Notes: generated by a model from the sequence alone, not told the origin. 24,947 nt of DNA from a bacterium (GCA_016721565.1 JADKHW010000051.1:1-24947), one strand, 5' to 3'. Positions 8,899-16,926 are shown, counted from the first letter of the stretch. Numbers and translations: made by a program.

Positions 8899-9999
8899 TT
8901 ACGGAACCCAAACTGCTACTGAATCCGGAGTCCACCATATCCCATTCCTGAATTGGACACCAACACGATAGTAATATACTGTATTGGACGCCGCAGTAGA
9001 ATCCTCATAGTGGGACGGACAATACCCTGAATTGCAATAAAGAGATTGAATTGTGGACCAGTCACTTAGAGTATCCTTGCGCGCGACCAGCATCGAATCG
9101 GGATAACACGGGCAATTCCATTGAATGTCCACACTGCCATCAGAGTAAATAGTGGCTCCGAGATGTTCAGGCAATATAGGCTCAGTCGTGGTCAAATTCA
9201 GCGTATCGGATGCGGCTGACTCGCCGTAGCCATTCGCCGCTGTAACCCAGACAGAATAGGCGGTTGTCGGTAAATAGCGGGTGTAGTTAGATTCACGCGT
9301 TGACGATTGATATGCAAATCGTCTCACTTGGCCTGTCATCGTCTCGCGATATGAAACATAAAAGCTGTCTATATTGGGTGATTGTGGACACCATTTAGTC
9401 GTCATTCTTTGGGTATAATCGGTTTCAAAGAGCGTATCAACAACCGGAACCTCTGGTGCTGACTCCATATCATAGTTTACCTTGGAAACAAGCCGGAACG
9501 AAACCGTCGGACTAATATAGTTCATGCTATCGTCAGTGGTCAGGCTGACCCAAAAGGCAAAATTCTGATCAGGAGGTATTATGACGGAGTTTGACGGGCT
9601 AAATCGATAAAGTCGAATCGAGAACGAGCTTCCCCCTGGATAGGGCATCACAGTTGATTGATAGAATGAACCTGAGGGACTGGTCTGCAGAAAAACGTTC
9701 GCTTGAATTATTGTTCCGGGAACATTTGTTGAAACTTCGGCGCTAATTGTCGTGTCCGTCCTTAGAATCCACGGGCAATTGTAGTAACCGGGACTGGCAA
9801 GTTCAAACCAATCGTACCAAATCTCGACAGCTTCATTACGTGCGGGATAAGTAATTTGAACTGAATAAGTCGTATCGGGATTGCCCGTAGTGTCATCCGG
9901 ATAATAATAGTTATAGCTGTTGTTGATTGTATCACCTTCTGGAACACAGCCGACAGCGATCACAATGAACAAATACAGCAATACGCTAAGTAGCCGCAT
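8899..9999 (-). CDS. Lipoprotein with fibronectin type III-like domains
   Basis: Intact 366-residue protein. The first 17 residues form a hydrophobic leader (MRLLSVLLYLFIVIAVG) before Cys18, an acceptable though not canonical lipobox. A low-complexity NNSYNYYYPDDTTG linker follows. The middle (about 50-180) is beta-rich and unrecognised. Two FN3-like modules follow: the first around residues 185-270 (SFYVSYRETMTGQVRRF, TAYSVWVTAANGYGESA), the second around 275-366 (TIYSDGSVDIQWNCPCYPDS, TVYYYRVGVQFRNGIWW). A CPCYPD and a YCNSGYC segment could form disulphides. AAGGA lies eight bases before the ATG. Probably anchored to the outer membrane and binding or scaffolding; no catalytic motif is seen. 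Confidence 0.72.
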   Translation of the reverse strand: MRLLSVLLYLFIVIAVGCVPEGDTINNSYNYYYPDDTTGNPDTTYSVQITYPARNEAVEIWYDWFELASPGYYNCPWILRTDTTISAEVSTNVPGTIIQANVFLQTSPSGSFYQSTVMPYPGGSSFSIRLYRFSPSNSVIIPPDQNFAFWVSLTTDDSMNYISPTVSFRLVSKVNYDMESAPEVPVVDTLFETDYTQRMTTKWCPQSPNIDSFYVSYRETMTGQVRRFAYQSSTRESNYTRYLPTTAYSVWVTAANGYGESAASDTLNLTTTEPILPEHLGATIYSDGSVDIQWNCPCYPDSMLVARKDTLSDWSTIQSLYCNSGYCPSHYEDSTAASNTVYYYRVGVQFRNGIWWTPDSVAVWVP

Positions 10000-10299
10000 A
10001 AATTTATCCTTTATCTTAGAACACGAGTAGTTATTGCAATGAAGACCGAGCTATTAACAGAATAGCAAAAATAGCGGTGAGTTGCCAAATCGAAGAATAC
10101 CGTTTTTTCGCGGCATCACCTTCCGCAGAACTGTCCACATAAAGATGCCCCGCTTGCCACGAATACCTCTTAAATTTCCTCCAAAATCTGCCGCAGACCT
10201 AGGGGGATTAAGGGGGGCGGCTATCCTCCGCCGAGCGGGGATTTAGCGAAGTGCTTGAAAAGCACGTAGCGGTTCCCCGCCGGAATCCGCTCTTATTTC
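10000..10299. other. Gene-free 300 bases with two hairpins
   Basis: Between two minus-strand secreted-protein genes. GGCGG (10216-10220) pairs with CCGCC (10228-10232). A longer interrupted hairpin pairs GCGGGG (10235-10240) with CCCCGC (10275-10280) and has an inner stem GTGCT/AGCAC. They lie just beyond the stop at 10300 and may end transcription, although no T-run follows. Confidence 0.4.
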
Positions 10300-11748
10300 C
10301 TATTTAATGAGCGCCACCTTCCGCGTCACCCCCACATCTCCCACCGACAACCGCACGAAATAAATCCCGCTCGCAAACCCCTCAGCATTCCACATCACAC
10401 TACGCGTTCCGCCTTGCACAACATCATCAAGCAACGTCCCCTGTTCTCGCCCGAGCACGTCATACACTTTCAACAAAACATGCGAAGCACGCGGCATGTC
10501 GAATACAATTTCTGTTGTGGAGTTGAACGGGTTGGGGAAATTCTGGTATAGCTCAAGCTCAGACGAAACGCTCGGGTTGATTGTTGGAGAAGACATTTCG
10601 GAGCCAATTCTCCCTACGTAGAAGTTCCAGTTGTCTTCGCTCGTGTATCGCCAACCTGCCAAAGTGAAATCTTCTTCTCCATTCTTGCAACTTGACAAAC
10701 AATGTTCATTCTCGCTTGTTCCGAACGCTTCGTACCATTCAGTGTCGCCGTCGGCGTTCAGCTTTCTTACATAAAAGTCCGCGCCTCCCGCACCAATAGA
10801 ATTTGTTGTTCCAGTTATCACTACACCGCCATCTTCAGAAGAGTGAATCGATTCCCCCGATGCTGTCCCATGATCATGAAAATCGCTTGTCCACAACGTA
10901 TCGCCTTGCGAATCTGTTCTTCCAGCAAAGAGAAAGACTTCACCAAATGATTCCTCAACGTAGCCAGTCACTACAAATCCACCGTCAGATGTCCGATCTA
11001 AAGACCATAGCCACAAATCGCCATCGGTCGAAAAGTCTCGTGTCCATACCTCTACTCCGGAAGAATCAATAAGCGTTAGAAAACCGACTAAGCCAGAATT
11101 GGGCACAGAATGGGACCCGCAAAATGCTAAGTGAGTGCTATCCACAACAAGGAGAGATCCCATGTTGTCGAAGTTAAGTCCTCCGTAACTATGCGTCCAC
11201 AAGGTATCGCCAGTTGGACTGTACTTGGCTAACAGTGTCCTTCCTTTCGATGCAACCAGGAAAGAACCGTCAGGAGCTTGTACTATGGATTTGCCGTACT
11301 GGGCTCCTGTAACTACAAGAGTTCTGGTCCAATTTGTGTCGCCAAATTGATTTGCGCTTATAACCGCAACACTGCCTAATGGGCCCCACCCCGTCATCGC
11401 AATGCCACCGTCGTGCGTCTCTGTCACTGAGACGATTCTACTTATAGTAGACGTTTCATATTGATGCCACCAAACCAAACCTCCAGATTCGTCCAGCTTC
11501 ATGAGCAAACCAGGGGGCACAAGACTTGTTGAATCTTCCATGACACCACTTCCGCAAACAAGAAATCCACCTCTTGATAAATGTATTATGTCGTAAGCCT
11601 GATCTTCCTCCGTGCCGCCATAAGAGTAAAACCAAAGTGAGTCCAGAGGTTGTGCAGTAGTAAAAGTGATTGCAGCGGGTCCCAACAACAAAACCGCGAA
11701 CCCCACCCGCTTCAAATTCTTGAGCACAGATAAGATTCGCCACAACAT
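10300..11748 (-). CDS. Secreted seven-repeat beta-propeller-like protein with type IX-style sorting domain
   Basis: 482 residues from the ATG at 11748, chosen because GGAG lies seven bases upstream and a signal peptide begins there (MLWRILSVLKNLKRVGFAVL, cleavage near TAQ). The open frame extends 44 codons further upstream, but that part overlaps a hairpin repeat. Seven units of about 50 residues each have a strand motif such as TSDGGFVVTGY, SSEDGGVVITG, APDGSFLVAS or SRGGFLVCGSG followed by a DTLWT-like strand. This suggests a seven-bladed propeller of the delta-60/SBBP kind. Residues 400-482 are a C-terminal sorting or FlgD-Ig-like domain: LYQNFPNPFNSTTEIVFDMP, LKVYDVLGRE, SGIYFVRLSVG and a basic end. 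Such domains direct export through the type IX system in Bacteroidota and are frequent in related phyla. Role and ligand unknown. Confidence 0.82.
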   Translation of the reverse strand: MLWRILSVLKNLKRVGFAVLLLGPAAITFTTAQPLDSLWFYSYGGTEEDQAYDIIHLSRGGFLVCGSGVMEDSTSLVPPGLLMKLDESGGLVWWHQYETSTISRIVSVTETHDGGIAMTGWGPLGSVAVISANQFGDTNWTRTLVVTGAQYGKSIVQAPDGSFLVASKGRTLLAKYSPTGDTLWTHSYGGLNFDNMGSLLVVDSTHLAFCGSHSVPNSGLVGFLTLIDSSGVEVWTRDFSTDGDLWLWSLDRTSDGGFVVTGYVEESFGEVFLFAGRTDSQGDTLWTSDFHDHGTASGESIHSSEDGGVVITGTTNSIGAGGADFYVRKLNADGDTEWYEAFGTSENEHCLSSCKNGEEDFTLAGWRYTSEDNWNFYVGRIGSEMSSPTINPSVSSELELYQNFPNPFNSTTEIVFDMPRASHVLLKVYDVLGREQGTLLDDVVQGGTRSVMWNAEGFASGIYFVRLSVGDVGVTRKVALIK

Positions 11749-11836
11749 GATAGTCTCCGCCTTCTTCGTTAGCGCGTAATAATAGAATCTACAAGCCCAT
11801 TCCCGAAAAAGCAAGTACTCCACTTTTTCCGCATCC

Positions 11837-11860
11837 GTAGTGGCAGACCTTGGTCTGCCT
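11837..11860. repeat. GTAG-flanked hairpin repeat, copy 5
   Basis: GTAGT, then GGCAGACC (11842-11849) pairs with GGTCTGCC (11852-11859) around a TT loop. It lies about 90 bases upstream of the propeller gene start and is the reason the upstream extension of that frame is not believed. Confidence 0.65.
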
Positions 11861-12033
11861 TCTGCTCCGTTTCCATTCATTTGAAGTGGGTCATTATTAT
11901 CAAAAATGGAGTCTCCACGCCTCCCAAAACCCCAACTTTTTCCCTAACTACAATTTGAACAAATGTTTACTAAGTTCAATAAAATGAAAATAAAACTTGT
12001 ACGGACGTTCAAATCATCGTATATTAGTACCTG

Positions 12034-12942
12034 TTAGCAATTGGACCGCTGATCACCTTTGACACCAGTACACAACCCCTCATTTCCCAGAAACGTCTCC
12101 GCCTCTTTCCCCTGCAGCATCGCTACAGTTGAAAGCACGCCCGCTTCGATACACGTTTCCGCTAACACCATCACGGATCGCGGCGCATCCGTAACGGGCC
12201 AACCCGTTTTTGGATTCAAAATGTGCGAATAGCGCACGCCGTCCTTCAGCAAAAATCTCCTCGCATCTCCGCTCGTCGCCACGCCGCCTCGCTCAAGCTT
12301 CACCATCCCCACACTCTCTTCACCGGTTTTGTTCGGATCATCAAGCCCGATGCTCCACGGCTCACCCGACGCGCGCATTCCACTCACAAACAAATCACCT
12401 CCGAAGTTCACCACAAAACTCGCCTTGCTCTGCGCGGCAATTAATCCCGCCGCAAGGTCAACGGCGAACTCTTTTCCGATTCCGCCCAAGTCAATCTCCA
12501 TCCCTTTAGGCATCGAGATTTCCAAATCCTTAAATTGGACTTTACCCCACCCGACCAACGGCAACACCTTTTCTATTTCTTCTTGCGTTGCAATCCGGTC
12601 ACTGCCGTCAAACTTCCAAACTCGCCGGAGCACTCCCGAAGTAATGTCAAACATCCCGCCGCTGAGTTCAAAACACTGATGGGCATAATACAACAAACGG
12701 GCGGTCTCTTCGTCCACTTGAACTGAAGATCCGCCCGCTGAATTAATCTGATGTATGATGTTGCCCGCGATGTAACGGCTGAATTTTTCTTCAATCCGCC
12801 AAGCGTCTCGCGACACGATGTCTAAAATCTCCTGAGCCTCCGCGTGCGGCGCTTCCGTCAACACTTCACACGGACTGGCCATCGCTTGAAACCGTCCCAC
12901 CCAATGATCTTTCGACCGCTGTAAAACGGTTTCGCGCTTCAC
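12034..12942 (-). CDS. apbE: FAD:protein FMN transferase (ApbE family)
   Basis: Transfers FMN from FAD to a Ser or Thr of a target protein, with Mg2+. Seen: FQAMASPCEVLTEAPHAEAQ at the N terminus (family MGT.c.v), then GGMFDITSGVLRRVWKF, MEIDLGGIGKEFAVD, FVVNFGGDLFVSG and GVATSGDARRFLL. The Mg-site loop is YSHILNPKTGWPV. Start is a GTG three bases after the DUF3570 stop. No signal peptide or lipobox is visible although most ApbE proteins are periplasmic; the true start could be disturbed, or the enzyme may act in the cytoplasm. The last 13 residues (CTGVKGDQRSNC) look out of frame: adding one C to the CCCC at 12076-12079 gives GVVYWCQR and a stop at 12053, a more ApbE-like end. It is the last gene of the TlpA-DUF4266-DUF3570-ApbE series. 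Confidence 0.9.
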   Translation of the reverse strand: MKRETVLQRSKDHWVGRFQAMASPCEVLTEAPHAEAQEILDIVSRDAWRIEEKFSRYIAGNIIHQINSAGGSSVQVDEETARLLYYAHQCFELSGGMFDITSGVLRRVWKFDGSDRIATQEEIEKVLPLVGWGKVQFKDLEISMPKGMEIDLGGIGKEFAVDLAAGLIAAQSKASFVVNFGGDLFVSGMRASGEPWSIGLDDPNKTGEESVGMVKLERGGVATSGDARRFLLKDGVRYSHILNPKTGWPVTDAPRSVMVLAETCIEAGVLSTVAMLQGKEAETFLGNEGLCTGVKGDQRSNC

Positions 12943-12945
12943 GGC

Positions 12946-14204
12946 TTACGGCAACCCGATTGCGTAACCGACTTGCAAAATCAAAATGTCAAGCGGCGGG
13001 AACATGCTGTAATCTTTTTGAACTCCGATGGCTTCATTCGGATATTCGTTTCCGCTCTGTCTCATGTACTCAATCCGCGCCGTGAATTGCTGCAACTCAG
13101 ATGTCTTGACTCCAACTTTGAACCCTACGGTTTGTGTTGTTAAGTCTCCAAACCGATAGTCGGAAGTTGCGTAGTCCGGCAGCAGTGCCCCTCTGGGTAA
13201 ACTGTAAACATAAAAGTCCGCCGCCGATTGCAAATAAGTTCGCCAATGCGGTTCAAGAAACACCTTGTCGGAAATTTCCAAATCGTACTTAATGTCAAAC
13301 GTATTCGAGCGAATTCCCCAATCATCCCAATAATTCCGGTAAGACAAATGCAAAATGTCCTTCCCGAAATGATAGGCCGAACTGAAGAAGACACTCTGTC
13401 TCACTCTCGCATCAGGCCGCTTTTCGTATATGTAATCGCCCGAGCGTTGTTCACCCGTCACGGAATCCACAAGACTAATCATCTTGTAAGGTTCAGTCAA
13501 ATATCCCTTCTCGTCAGCATAGGAATAATTCACCTGTGCCAGCCAACGCGGAGTCAAAACTTGAGTTACTCCTATCATTCCGTCGGCAATCTTCTTTGAC
13601 ATTGACTTCTCAACCGGATTGTTCGGATTGACTCGAGCAAGTCCGGTGGGCACACCTCCGACAGCATCTATCTGATCAGAGTTGTATCCACCTCCGATTG
13701 AAATCGTCGTCAATTTCTTATTGAAATCACCCAGCATCGTGGCCGTCAAACCCGTCGATTTGTAATCCGTTTCGGCAGACAAATGACCGCCCAATTCAGA
13801 ACGAAAACGACGACTGAGCGGCTTCGTCCAACTGAGATCCATCGAACCACGCTGGTCTTGAAAAGCACGCGTCGGCACTTCCCTGTCGCTGTCTGATGCC
13901 GTTGCCCTGAAGGTGTTGTAAACGTCTGAACTTTATTTGTCGCTGCGGCCCCGGTTGGAGAAGCTCCGGTCATCGCGTCAAACACAAACTTGCCTTGCAA
14001 AGTCTGACCGTCACCGAAATCTCGTTTGATAACCAAAAGCGGCTCAAACACAGTCGTGCGTTTCGCTTCGGCATAAACCAACGACGCGCCTTCAACGGTC
14101 CACTTGGTTCCAAAATTCGCAGCCGAAACCGATCCGGCAGTGACAGCAAGCAGAGAGCAAGTTGCCGCACGCAAGCGGCTGCGAACGGATGACTTTAGTT
14201 GCAT
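12946..14204 (-). CDS. DUF3570 outer-membrane protein with ApbE-type flavinylation motif, frameshifted once
   Basis: About 419 residues after repair. Residues 1-28 form a signal peptide (LLAVTAGSVSA). The remainder alternates aromatic and polar residues in short strands with turns (SELGGHLSAETDYKS, ARIEYMRQSGNEYP, ending in LQVGYAIGLP) as expected of an outer-membrane beta-barrel. The frame breaks at about 13,890-13,920, between FTTPSG and the DQRGSMDLSWTKPLS region. Residues 76-82 read DAMTGAS (13959-13979), which fits the Dxx[S/T]GA[S/T] motif where ApbE attaches FMN, and apbE follows three bases downstream. The ATG overlaps the stop region of the DUF4266 gene. Family assignment from the whole pattern and operon is good; flavinylation is my inference and barrel topology is not computed. 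Confidence 0.8.
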
Positions 14205-14413
14205 CCGCAGCCTCCGCCACCGACGCCCTGACCACCACTGGATGCTTCTTTGCTAAAATAAATATGCTCGTCCAATCCGCCTTGTACGGCATCGGGGACG
14301 AGCTGCATGTTTTCTTCCGACAGCAAATCACGCTGCCACGGCTGAACTGATTGCACAGCACAGCCACATGCGAGGCATGCGCACGCAATCAGCAGGACAA
14401 ACTTTAGTTTCAT
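14195..14413 (-). CDS. DUF4266 small lipoprotein
   Basis: 72 residues. The leader MKLKFVLLIACACLACGC contains a lipobox with Cys16 or Cys18 as the lipidation site. The mature part has the family pattern QPWQRDLLSEENMQL, then LDEHIYFSKEASSGGQG, and ends in GVGGGGCGCN with two Cys two residues apart. DUF4266 proteins are short and usually encoded beside DUF3570 genes; here the two overlap (DUF3570 ATG at 14204, DUF4266 stop at 14195). The invariant C-terminal Cys pair suggests metal, haem or disulphide chemistry, or an acceptor site, but its function is unknown. It lies 15 bases after the TlpA-like gene. Confidence 0.85.
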   Translation of the reverse strand: MKLKFVLLIACACLACGCAVQSVQPWQRDLLSEENMQLVPDAVQGGLDEHIYFSKEASSGGQGVGGGGCGCN

Positions 14414-14428
14414 AATAATTTTCGCGGG

Positions 14429-14785
14429 TTACTTGGAGTTCAAAGCTTCAACAATCTTGGTCTGCAATTCTCCTTTGTCCTTATCGCGAAAACCGATATG
14501 AGAAGTTACAAGCTGTCCTTTACGATCAATAATATATGTGCTGGGCATCCCCTTAACGTCGTAAGATTTGGCCAGCGTTCCTTCTGAATCAAAACCAATC
14601 ATGAAATTGACCGGATTCTTTTCCAGAAATTTGTCGGCCTTCTCGCGGTCGCGGTCCACATTCACAGCAATAATCACCAATCCGCTGTCGGCAAACTGGT
14701 TGTGCATCTCGTTCATCCACGGAAATGACTGGCGACATGGGTCACACCACGAGGCCCAAAAGTCAAGATATGAAGGCCATTCCAC
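14429..14785 (-). CDS. TlpA/ResA-like thioredoxin-fold protein, N terminus missing
   Basis: Periplasmic-type thiol-disulphide oxidoreductase. Seen: YLDFWASWCDPCRQSFPWMN with the CxxC active site, then GLVIIAVNVDRDREKADKFL, then the cis-proline loop KGMPSTYIIDRKG and a C-terminal helix. The 120 residues present are the thioredoxin core. The expected export signal and first strand are absent because the sequence joins directly to the end of the P-type ATPase at about 14,775-14,785; the upstream codons of this frame are the ATPase read out of frame. About 40-60 residues are missing. As the first of four tightly packed genes, it probably keeps the thiols of DUF4266 or other envelope proteins reduced (inference). 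Confidence 0.82.
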   Translation of the reverse strand: MEWPSYLDFWASWCDPCRQSFPWMNEMHNQFADSGLVIIAVNVDRDREKADKFLEKNPVNFMIGFDSEGTLAKSYDVKGMPSTYIIDRKGQLVTSHIGFRDKDKGELQTKIVEALNSK

Positions 14786-16511
14786 CCACACTAAGCACCA
14801 TTCCCCCGACCGCGCTCTGCAACGCGATATGCCGCATGCGTTCGCTGATATGCATGAACTCATCGACTTTTGTCAAAGAGTTATCCATCACGACAACTCC
14901 GGCGGCCTCGGCAGTCACCTCGCTGTTTTGCCCAATCGCAATCCCGACTGTCGCGGCCATCATGGCCGGAGCATCATTGATACCGTCACCGACGTAAAGC
15001 GTTTTGGTCTTAGCAGTCTCAGCACGCACGATGGCCAGCTTTTGTTCGGGGCTTTGCTCAGCGTGAATTCCGGTGATCCCGACCTCTTCCGCAAGGTAAC
15101 GCACTTCGGATTCACGATCACCGGAAACGAGCATCACGCGATTGAACTGATGCTTGGGACCGAGGTGATTGATGAATGAATGACTATCTGAACGCGGTGC
15201 ATCACGGAAGCGCAGGACTCCGGCGTATTTATTATCAATGACGATGACACATTCGAGTCCGCCTGCGCTGGCCGGAATATCTCTGAAGTCATGTATCTGC
15301 TCAGATTGCAATTTTGTCCGGCTGGTGATAACCACTTCATGGCCATCCACCACTCCGCGCAAACCTTGACCGGGTTTTTCACTGACTTCCGATGCCTCTG
15401 GAATGCTGACTCCTTCAAGCTTCGCAGCTTCCATGATTGCACGAGCCAAAGGATGTTTCGAATAGTGTTCAACACCCGCAACCAAGGCCATCACGCGCCG
15501 TTCATCGAATTCGTCAGCGATTAAGCGCTCGGTGAGCTTGGGTTCGCCATAAGTCAATGTTCCGGTCTTGTCAAAGATAGCAGTACGGCACGTGGCAATT
15601 TGCTCCAAGACCACCGGACTCTTGATAATGATGGCCCGCCGCGCGCAAAGAGAAATCGAACCGATAATCGAAATCGGAATGGCGATCAACAGTGGACACG
15701 GAGTTGCAATGACTAATACAGCAAGGAACCGCGTTGCTTCGCCGCTGATTAGCCAAGCCACAATAGCAATGGCAACGGCAATCGGTGTGTAGAAGGCTCC
15801 AAGTTGATCACCAAGTCTGCGCAATTGCGGTCGAGTTTGCTCAGACTCGCGCATGACCTCCATGATCTTGGCATAACGAGAATCTTCAGCACGAGCGGTG
15901 GCTTTAATCGTAAGCGCGGCTTCACCATTTATCGAACCTGAAATGACGTTTGATCCGGCGGTTTTTGACATGTGAAACGGTTCACCGGTCAAATACGATT
16001 CATCCATCGTGCCGTGACCTTCCAGCACAACTCCGTCCACCGGGCAGATGTCGTGCGGATAGACCACGAGAATATCATCAACGGCGACTTGCTCCAGAGT
16101 GATGTCGGCAATGCGGCCATTCTTTTTCAAATGCGCGACAGACGGCATGCGCTTGGCGAGCGCTTTCAAAACGGATGACGCATTGCTCAGAGCATAGTCT
16201 TCAAGCGCCTCACCACCGGAAAGCATCAGGACGACCAATGTGCCGGCCAAATACTCTCCGAGGATAACTGAGGTAACAATCGAGATTCCGGCCAACAGGT
16301 CAGAGCCGAATTCCCGCTTGAAAAGCTTTCGAGTCAGATCGTAGACAAGCGGCAAGCCGCCCAAAACCAGCGCAACATAAAGTGGCCAATTATAGACAGA
16401 TTCAGTCGTATTTGCGCCGAATCGCAACATCAAGCTCGCGGCTATTGCAAGGACCGCGAGGGTCGCGATGGCCATATTCTTGTGGCGTAAAAGTCTGGAA
16501 ATCAAGTTCAT
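14763..16511 (-). CDS. P1B-type heavy-metal ATPase with TPC motif, C terminus missing
   Basis: Inner-membrane metal-transporting ATPase. Seen in order: hydrophobic segments from the N terminus with no cytoplasmic metal-binding domain; actuator loop DESYLTGEPFHMSK; membrane helix with ATPCPLLIAIP (TPC at 15696-15704) in place of CPC; phosphorylation site FDKTGTLTYGEP; nucleotide-domain HP motif EHYSKHPLARAI; hinge GDGINDAPAM. TPC occurs in P1B subgroups that handle Ni, Fe or other divalent metals, so copper is less likely. The protein ends MVLSVGGMAFIS, short of the usual last membrane helix, where it fuses to TlpA. The start is uncertain: ATG 16511 (MNLISRLLRHKN) is used; ATG 16526 and 16577 are in frame. 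It could supply metal to the redox genes downstream. Confidence 0.85.
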   Translation of the reverse strand: MNLISRLLRHKNMAIATLAVLAIAASLMLRFGANTTESVYNWPLYVALVLGGLPLVYDLTRKLFKREFGSDLLAGISIVTSVILGEYLAGTLVVLMLSGGEALEDYALSNASSVLKALAKRMPSVAHLKKNGRIADITLEQVAVDDILVVYPHDICPVDGVVLEGHGTMDESYLTGEPFHMSKTAGSNVISGSINGEAALTIKATARAEDSRYAKIMEVMRESEQTRPQLRRLGDQLGAFYTPIAVAIAIVAWLISGEATRFLAVLVIATPCPLLIAIPISIIGSISLCARRAIIIKSPVVLEQIATCRTAIFDKTGTLTYGEPKLTERLIADEFDERRVMALVAGVEHYSKHPLARAIMEAAKLEGVSIPEASEVSEKPGQGLRGVVDGHEVVITSRTKLQSEQIHDFRDIPASAGGLECVIVIDNKYAGVLRFRDAPRSDSHSFINHLGPKHQFNRVMLVSGDRESEVRYLAEEVGITGIHAEQSPEQKLAIVRAETAKTKTLYVGDGINDAPAMMAATVGIAIGQNSEVTAEAAGVVVMDNSLTKVDEFMHISERMRHIALQSAVGGMVLSVGGMAFIS

Positions 16512-16602
16512 GTCACAATATACCATTTCTCTTTTATTCCGGCAACCGTCCCTTGGTACCGTTCTTGCGAATTTCAAGTGAAAACAATGTGGAGTGGTGC
16601 AG

Positions 16603-16926
16603 ATGAGCCGACCGATGATTGCCTTTTTGGCGTTTGCTGTGCTTGCTGTAGGAGCAACGGTGTTGATGACGGGCTTGCAGGAAGAAGCTTACACCCCGCA
16701 AACCGAACAACTCGGGACAGCAGTGGACCAAGCTGAAAAGGATTTAGGGACGTACGACGAATCGTCTGCAAAAGCAAAACCTGCAATGAAACGCGTGCTT
16801 GATTTGAACAAAGCGATGCGACAGCAGGCGGCTGACAATCAATCACAACTTGACAGTCTGTTACAAGCAGAAAACGAGCTTGATGTCGGATATCAGTCAA
16901 GTGATTCGACCAAGAACGACTACTAA
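16603..16926 (+). CDS. Small membrane-anchored coiled-coil protein
   Basis: 107 residues, intact. The start at 16603 is chosen because GGAG lies eight bases upstream; an in-frame GTG at 16594 has none. Residues 4-24 form one membrane helix (MIAFLAFAVLAVGATVLMTG). Residues 30-95 are charged and Ala/Gln/Glu-rich with a heptad-like spacing (QLGTAVDQAEKDLGTYDE, QLDSLLQAENEL), suggesting a coiled coil outside the cytoplasm. Divergent from the P1B ATPase with 91 bases between starts, so both promoters lie there. Followed by a perfect terminator. No family recognised; a role linked to the ATPase is possible from position only. Confidence 0.7.
   Translation: MSRPMIAFLAFAVLAVGATVLMTGLQEEAYTPQTEQLGTAVDQAEKDLGTYDESSAKAKPAMKRVLDLNKAMRQQAADNQSQLDSLLQAENELDVGYQSSDSTKNDY

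Noticed and set aside
11749..11880. 44-codon upstream extension of the propeller protein
   Set aside because: Overlaps a hairpin repeat, and a signal peptide with a good ribosome-binding site begins at 11748.
12210..12726. Several plus-strand frames of 60-116 codons
   Set aside because: Antisense shadows of apbE; Ser/Pro/His-rich with no family resemblance.
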